This document shows, in pieces, positions 23,111-27,024 of a DNA stretch of 27,024 bases (its first letter is position 1; the number at the start of each line of letters is the position of its first letter). The DNA is from N074bin45 sp039587475 (lineage in GTDB: Bacteria > Gemmatimonadota > Gemmatimonadetes > Gemmatimonadales > GWC2-71-9). The translations under genes and the position numbers were made by a program. The DNA lies in NCBI GenBank assembly GCA_039587475.1, contig JBDHIK010000027.1:1-27024 (forward strand), given 5' to 3'. Below the pieces are notes generated by a model, which saw nothing but the letters and a program-made list of their open reading frames with translations, searched no databases and was not told the origin of the DNA.

Positions 23111-24083
23111 GCTGACCTACCTCGAGGCCCTGCGGCAGGGGCTGCTGGAAGAAATGGACCGGGACGAGAACGTGTTCATCCTGGGGGAGGACATCGGAGC
23201 CTATGGCGGAGCCTTCAAGGTTACCGAGGGATTCCTGGACCGGTACGGGGCGCAGCGCGTCATCGACACCCCCATCAGCGAGGCCGCCATCGTCGGGGCC
23301 GCGGCTGGGGCCGCCCACATGGGCCTCCGACCCGTCGCCGAGATGCAGTTCATAGACTTCATCTCCTGCGCCTACGACATGTTGACCAACTATGTGGCGA
23401 CGGCACGCTACCGGGCCGGTCTGGCCACGCCGATCGTGGTGCGTGGGCCTTCGGGCGGTTACGTGCGGGGCGGCCCGTTCCACTCCCAGAATCCGGAAGC
23501 CGCGTTTCTGCATACGCCCGGTCTGAAGATCGTCTGCCCGGCGACGGCCCGGGACGCCAAGGGCCTGATCAAGTCCGCCATTCGCGACGACGACCCCGTG
23601 CTGTACTTCGAGCACAAGTTCCTCTATCGCCGCATCAAGGAGGATCTCCCCGACGACGAAGAGATCCTCACCCCCATCGGCAAGGCCCGCGTGGCGCGCG
23701 AGGGAAGCGACCTGACCGTCATCACCTGGTCGGCCATGGTGTACAAAGCGCTGGAGGCGGCGGAGCGTCTGGAAGAGGAGGACGGACTGTCCACGGAGGT
23801 GCTCGACCTGCGCACCCTGCTGCCGATGGACGACGAGGCCATCCTGGCGTCGGTCCGGAAGACCAACCGCGTGTTGATCGCCCACGAGGACACCCGCACC
23901 GGAGGGGTCGCGGGAGAGATCACCGCCCGGATCAACAACGACGCCTTCGAGTTTCTGGATGCGCCGGTCAAGCGGGTCGCAGCCCACGACGTGCCGCTGC
24001 CGTACGCGCCGACGCTGGAAGACTTCGTGCTGCCACAAACGGACGACTTGGTAGCGGCCGCCCGGTGGTTGGCAGCATATTAG
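23103..24083 (+). CDS. 2-oxoacid dehydrogenase E1 component, beta subunit
   Basis: A 326-residue transketolase-like subunit that pairs with E1alpha. LGEDIGAYGGAFKVTEG, DTPISEAAIVGAAAGAA, EMQFIDFISCAYDML, RGPSGGYVRGGPFHSQ and HEDTRTGGVAGEI are classic E1beta blocks. The ATG at 23103 has GGAG 5 nt upstream and lies inside the E1alpha gene, so the two are translationally coupled and made in equal amounts. An upstream start at 23046 would add 19 non-conserved residues. E2 follows after 63 bases; no E3 (lipoamide dehydrogenase) gene is in the window. Confidence 0.92.
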   Translation: MPELTYLEALRQGLLEEMDRDENVFILGEDIGAYGGAFKVTEGFLDRYGAQRVIDTPISEAAIVGAAAGAAHMGLRPVAEMQFIDFISCAYDMLTNYVATARYRAGLATPIVVRGPSGGYVRGGPFHSQNPEAAFLHTPGLKIVCPATARDAKGLIKSAIRDDDPVLYFEHKFLYRRIKEDLPDDEEILTPIGKARVAREGSDLTVITWSAMVYKALEAAERLEEEDGLSTEVLDLRTLLPMDDEAILASVRKTNRVLIAHEDTRTGGVAGEITARINNDAFEFLDAPVKRVAAHDVPLPYAPTLEDFVLPQTDDLVAAARWLAAY

Positions 24084-24086
24084 ATT

Positions 24087-24106
24087 CGCGCCGGTGCTTC
24101 GGCGCG
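24087..24106 (+). other. Stem-loop between E1beta and E2
   Basis: CGCGCCG (24087-24093) and CGGCGCG (24100-24106) form a perfect 7-bp stem around a 6-nt loop, in the 63-base gap before E2. No T-run follows, so it may be an mRNA-stabilising or processing element rather than a terminator. Two copies of ATTCCGA follow within the gap. Confidence 0.35.
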
Positions 24107-24146
24107 CCGACATTCCGATTTCGTATTCCGACTGTGGAGTAATCGC

Positions 24147-25481
24147 ATGGCCCGTATAGATGTCATCATGCCCCAGATGGGGGAGTCCATCGCCGAGGGG
24201 ACGCTATCGACCTGGCTCAAGGCGGTGGGTGACGAGGTCAAGCGGGACGAGCCGATCTTCGAGATCTCGACCGACAAGGTCGATGCCGAGATCCCGTCTC
24301 CAGAGGCCGGAGTGTTGGCAGAGATTCTGGTGCAGGAAGGTGAGACGGTAGAAATCAACACGGTGGTGGCACGGATCGAGACCGATGCCAGTGCCGCCGC
24401 CGCGCCGGAGGCGAGCCAGGCCCCGGCGCCCGCACCGGCCAGCCCGACGCCCGATCCCGGCTCTGCAGCACCTGCACCTGCTCCGGTGTCGGCCCCCGCC
24501 CCGGCCCCCGCCCCTGCGGCCCCACCAACGGCCGGGCCAGCGGCAGCGGACGAAACGGCCGAGGATCGCTTGCGGAGGAAGTCCACGCCGCTGGTTCGCA
24601 AGATGGTGGCGGAGCACAACCTGGATCTTGGCGCCATCCCCGGTACCGGGTACGCCGGGCGAGTGACCAAGAGCGACGTGCTGCAATTCCTGGAGAGTCC
24701 GCCGGCCCCCTCGAAGGCCCCTGCCGTGGCGTCGGCAGCGCCGGTGACCGGTCCGGCTCCGGTGGTAGACCCGTGGGAAGGGGATCGCGTCGAGCCCTGG
24801 TCGCGGATCCGCAAGCTCACGGCCGACCACATGGTCATGTCGCGCCGGGTCTCGGCGCACGTCCAGAGTTTCTTCGAGGTGGACTACAGCCGGATTGCCG
24901 ACATCCGCAAGCGCAAGAAGGCGGAGTACGCGACCCGTGGCGTCAAGCTGACCTACCTCGCGTTCATCACCAAGGCCGTGGCCGAGTGCCTCCGCAAGCA
25001 TCCAGCGGTGAACGCTGCGGTCTCCGGGGAAAGCACCATCTTCCGCCGGGACATCAACATCGGCATGGCGGTAGCACTCGATGGGGGCCTGATCGTGCCG
25101 GTCATCAAGCACGCCGATGAGCTGTCACTGATCGGGATAGCCCGGGCCGTCAACGATTTGGGAACGCGAGCTCGCGACAAGAAGCTGAGCCCCGACGAGG
25201 TGCAACGCGGCACGTTCACCATCACCAACCCCGGCGGCTTCGGCTCCTTCACCGGCACTCCCATCATCAATCAGCCCCAGGTGGCCATTCTCGGGGTGGG
25301 CGCCATCGAGAAACGGCCCGCCGTCGTGACGCTGCCGGACGGCACGGATGCACTGGCGATCCGGACCAAGGGCATGTTGGCCATGTCCTACGACCACCGC
25401 GTGGTCGATGGTGCCGACGGAGACCGTTTCCTTGCCGACGTGAAGGCGATGCTCGAGGCCTATCCCGAAGACGCCACCTGA
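24147..25481 (+). CDS. Dihydrolipoamide acyltransferase (E2) of the 2-oxoacid dehydrogenase complex
   Basis: A 444-residue core subunit that carries the acyl group on a lipoyl arm and passes it to CoA. It has one lipoyl domain (1-78) with the modified Lys44 in STDKVDAEI, a flexible Ala/Pro linker (about 80-140), a peripheral-subunit-binding domain (about 141-182, STPLVRKMVAEHNLDL and GTGYAGRVTKSDV), a second linker, and the catalytic acyltransferase domain (about 212-444) with SYDHRVVDGADG carrying His417 and Asp421. Start ATG has GGAG 7 nt upstream. One lipoyl domain and this length are usual for branched-chain, 2-oxoglutarate or actinobacterial-type E2, so the substrate stays open. Confidence 0.93.
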   Translation: MARIDVIMPQMGESIAEGTLSTWLKAVGDEVKRDEPIFEISTDKVDAEIPSPEAGVLAEILVQEGETVEINTVVARIETDASAAAAPEASQAPAPAPASPTPDPGSAAPAPAPVSAPAPAPAPAAPPTAGPAAADETAEDRLRRKSTPLVRKMVAEHNLDLGAIPGTGYAGRVTKSDVLQFLESPPAPSKAPAVASAAPVTGPAPVVDPWEGDRVEPWSRIRKLTADHMVMSRRVSAHVQSFFEVDYSRIADIRKRKKAEYATRGVKLTYLAFITKAVAECLRKHPAVNAAVSGESTIFRRDINIGMAVALDGGLIVPVIKHADELSLIGIARAVNDLGTRARDKKLSPDEVQRGTFTITNPGGFGSFTGTPIINQPQVAILGVGAIEKRPAVVTLPDGTDALAIRTKGMLAMSYDHRVVDGADGDRFLADVKAMLEAYPEDAT

Positions 25482-25483
25482 CC

Positions 25484-25720
25484 GTGGCGCGCGCCCTGAC
25501 GGTCACACGGACCGCGGTGGCTCCTGCGGACGAGGCCAGCTATCTGGAGGCCTGCCGCGAGGAGGCCACCCGCGTCCAGGCCCTTGGGGACCACTACTGG
25601 TTGTTTCGCCACGGCACCCATCCCGGCGTGTTCCTGGAGTTCCATGAGAGCGCCAGCCGGGAGCGGCTCGGTTCGGCCGATCCGTCGGTCGAACTGTGGG
25701 ACGAAGTCCAACTCACCTGA
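25484..25720 (+). CDS. Small protein of unknown function in the dehydrogenase operon
   Basis: A 78-residue protein starting with GTG 2 nt after the E2 stop. I do not recognise a family. The visible pattern is a strand (ALTVTRTAVAP), a helix (DEASYLEACREEATRVQAL), strands (HYWLFRHGTHPGVFLEFHES) and a polar tail, which resembles the short ferredoxin-like fold of dimeric alpha-beta-barrel proteins; that is inference from the order of elements only. The tight spacing and neighbour-like codon use support a real, co-translated gene. Confidence 0.6.
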   Translation: MARALTVTRTAVAPADEASYLEACREEATRVQALGDHYWLFRHGTHPGVFLEFHESASRERLGSADPSVELWDEVQLT

Positions 25721-25742
25721 TCAGCCACTCGAGAGACGTCGC

Positions 25743-26006
25743 ATGCCTCGTCAGATCACCGTAGACAACGACACCTGGAACGTCGCCCCGGCCGGGCGGG
25801 TCACTCAGTATGTGAAGGACGAGTTCGCCCTCATCTTCACGCGCGGGACCGGGTCGGATCGAGAGGAGCGGGTGGTGCGGTACAGTCCCCGGTGGTCGTT
25901 GCATCGGGACCACTCCCTCCAGGCTCTGAGTGACCGGTCCTTGCACGAGTTGTTCCTGCGGTCGCAGCCATCGTGGACGTCACCTGAAACGGGATACCGC
26001 CGCTGA
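25743..26006 (+). CDS. Small protein of unknown function upstream of the PHP gene
   Basis: An 87-residue basic, soluble protein beginning MPRQITVDNDTWNV with GAGAG 7 nt upstream. It shows short strands (ITVDNDTWNVAPAGRVTQY, EFALIFTRG, ERVVRYSPRWS) and a final helix (LSDRSLHELFLRSQP). I recognise no family. It lies 22 bases after the preceding small gene, and its TGA overlaps the presumed CTG start of the PHP gene, so it likely belongs to the same transcript. Confidence 0.6.
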   Translation: MPRQITVDNDTWNVAPAGRVTQYVKDEFALIFTRGTGSDREERVVRYSPRWSLHRDHSLQALSDRSLHELFLRSQPSWTSPETGYRR

Positions 26007-26857
26007 CCACCCGGTACGTCGACCTCCATCTGCACTCCACAGCCTCGGACGGCGAAGTCGCTCCCGAGGCCGTCGTTCAACGGGCCGCCCAGGCTGGGCT
26101 CGAGGGCATCGCCCTGACCGATCACGATACGATCGATGGACTCGAAGCCGCCGTGGCGGCGGGGGAGCGCCATGGCGTCCGGGTCATCGCCGGGTGCGAG
26201 TTCTCGGTTGCCTCTCCCTGGGGCGAACTCCACGTCCTGGGCTATTTCCTCCCGCTCGACTCCACCGACATTTCCGACTTCCTCGTCGGCCGGCGTGAAG
26301 ATCGTCGCCGCCGCGCGGGCATGATGGTGGCCCGGCTCAATGGCCTGGGTGTCGAGTTGGACATGGCGGACGTCGAAGCCGTGGCCGACGGAGCCGCCCT
26401 GGGCCGACCGCACGTGGCACGGGCGCTGCTGAGACGGCGAGCCGTGGCGGACGTCGGCGAGGCCTTCGACCGCTACCTCGGGTGGGGCCGGCCGGCCTTC
26501 GAGCCCAAGCAGCTTCCGTCCATGCAGGATCTCGCTGCCGTTGTGCACCGCGCCGGGGGCATCCTCTCGGCGGCCCATCTCAAAGACCGTGCGACCCGCA
26601 CGGCGCTGAGCAAACTGCAGACGGCCGGGCTGGACGCGGTCGAAGTGCGACATCCGCGCCATGGCGCAGAGTTGCGGAGCAGGATCGGAGCGCTGGCCGA
26701 GGCGCTCGGGCTGCTCAAGACCGGCGGCAGCGATTGGCATGGCGACAGTCTGTCCGGCCTGCAGCACGCCACGATCGGATCGCAACAGGTGCCCGGAGAC
26801 TGGCTCGATCAGCTGGAGTCGGCCCGTGACGCTCGCCGGACCTCTGCCGAAGGATGA
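26003..26857 (+). CDS. PHP-domain phosphoesterase (TrpH/RNase AM-like), apparent CTG start
   Basis: A 284-residue metal-dependent phosphoesterase of the PHP superfamily; TrpH/YciV relatives act on nucleoside 3',5'-bisphosphates or on RNA 5' ends. Metal-ligand motifs appear in order: DLHLHS (7-12, His9 and His11), ALTDHDT (37-43, Asp40 to Asp42), GCEFS (64-68, Glu66), LGRPHVARALL (133-143), AAHL (190-193, His192) and GGSDWHG (241-247, Asp244 and His246). Between the in-frame stop at 25985-25987 and the first GTG at 26153 there is no ATG, GTG or TTG, yet the first two metal motifs lie there. CTG at 26003 overlaps the previous TGA as CTGA, so I take it as the start. A start at 26153 would give an inactive fragment. 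Confidence 0.82.
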   Translation: MTTRYVDLHLHSTASDGEVAPEAVVQRAAQAGLEGIALTDHDTIDGLEAAVAAGERHGVRVIAGCEFSVASPWGELHVLGYFLPLDSTDISDFLVGRREDRRRRAGMMVARLNGLGVELDMADVEAVADGAALGRPHVARALLRRRAVADVGEAFDRYLGWGRPAFEPKQLPSMQDLAAVVHRAGGILSAAHLKDRATRTALSKLQTAGLDAVEVRHPRHGAELRSRIGALAEALGLLKTGGSDWHGDSLSGLQHATIGSQQVPGDWLDQLESARDARRTSAEG

Positions 26858-27024
26858 TCTCGCACCCGACGTTCGATGACATCGTGGTCATCGGGGGCGG
26901 CTGCTATGGGAGCTTCTACAGCGAACAACTGCGCCGGGCTCGAGCCAGAGAACGTGTCGCGTTCCGGCGATTGATCGTGGTCGATCGTGACCCCGCTTGC
27001 CGGGTGGCGCGCGACGGCGGTACG
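26854..27024 (+). CDS. Rossmann-type protein, N-terminal part (runs off the right edge)
   Basis: 57 residues are visible. They begin with DDIVVIGGGCYGSFYSEQL, a beta strand followed by the glycine-rich loop GGGCYG, and continue to a second strand ending LIVVDRDP, the usual end of the first beta-alpha-beta unit that binds FAD or NAD. The family cannot be named from this part. The ATG overlaps the PHP stop (ATGA), so it continues the same operon. Confidence 0.6.
   Translation, partial: MISHPTFDDIVVIGGGCYGSFYSEQLRRARARERVAFRRLIVVDRDPACRVARDGGT

Noticed and set aside
24400..24545. Low-complexity, repeat-like stretch in the E2 gene
   Set aside because: It is the Ala/Pro linker normal for E2 proteins between the lipoyl and subunit-binding domains, not a genomic repeat.

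Overview
The window is high-GC DNA, densely coded on both strands, from a diderm bacterium: it carries a TolC-type outer-membrane channel, a periplasmic adaptor and predicted lipoproteins. It has no rRNA, tRNA, CRISPR array, transposase or phage gene that I can see. The mix of inositol-phosphate lipid genes, a NamZ/NagZ/serine-hydrolase set, BadF-type sugar kinase, Na+-coupled transporters and many GTG starts suggests Gemmatimonadota or a relative. That assignment is inference without a marker gene.

Positions 1-2804 (minus strand): a tightly overlapping set with a sodium:solute symporter, an N-acetylhexosamine-type kinase and the start of an NhaC-family antiporter. The kinase frame runs without a stop into the antiporter. 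Positions 2852-3276 hold an ErpA/IscA-type Fe-S carrier and its terminator. Positions 3277-3645 are a relatively AT-rich intergenic region with several short repeats. Positions 3646-6476 (plus) are a four-gene minor pseudopilin operon in H-I-J-K order. Positions 6504-10736 hold a serine hydrolase of the AmiE/YbbE type and NagZ (minus), divergent from NamZ (plus). With the kinase and symporter these look like an extracytoplasmic peptidoglycan (muropeptide) salvage route: NagZ and NamZ would release GlcNAc and MurNAc, the serine hydrolase would strip peptide, and the Na+ symporter and kinase would take up and phosphorylate the sugar.

Positions 10838-14560 (plus): a CDP-alcohol phosphatidyltransferase next to inositol-3-phosphate synthase, which together predict an inositol-phosphate phospholipid, then a small unknown protein and an NhaA antiporter. 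Positions 14602-21900 (minus) form one translationally coupled operon: six-helix K+ channel, a fusion of an ABC-type substrate-binding domain to a TolC outer-membrane channel, membrane-fusion protein and RND pump. The substrate-binding/TolC fusion is the most unusual protein here.

Positions 22058-25481 (plus): E1alpha, E1beta and E2 of a 2-oxoacid dehydrogenase complex, followed by two small unknown proteins, a PHP-family phosphoesterase that appears to use a CTG start, and the first codons of a Rossmann-type protein that runs off the right edge.
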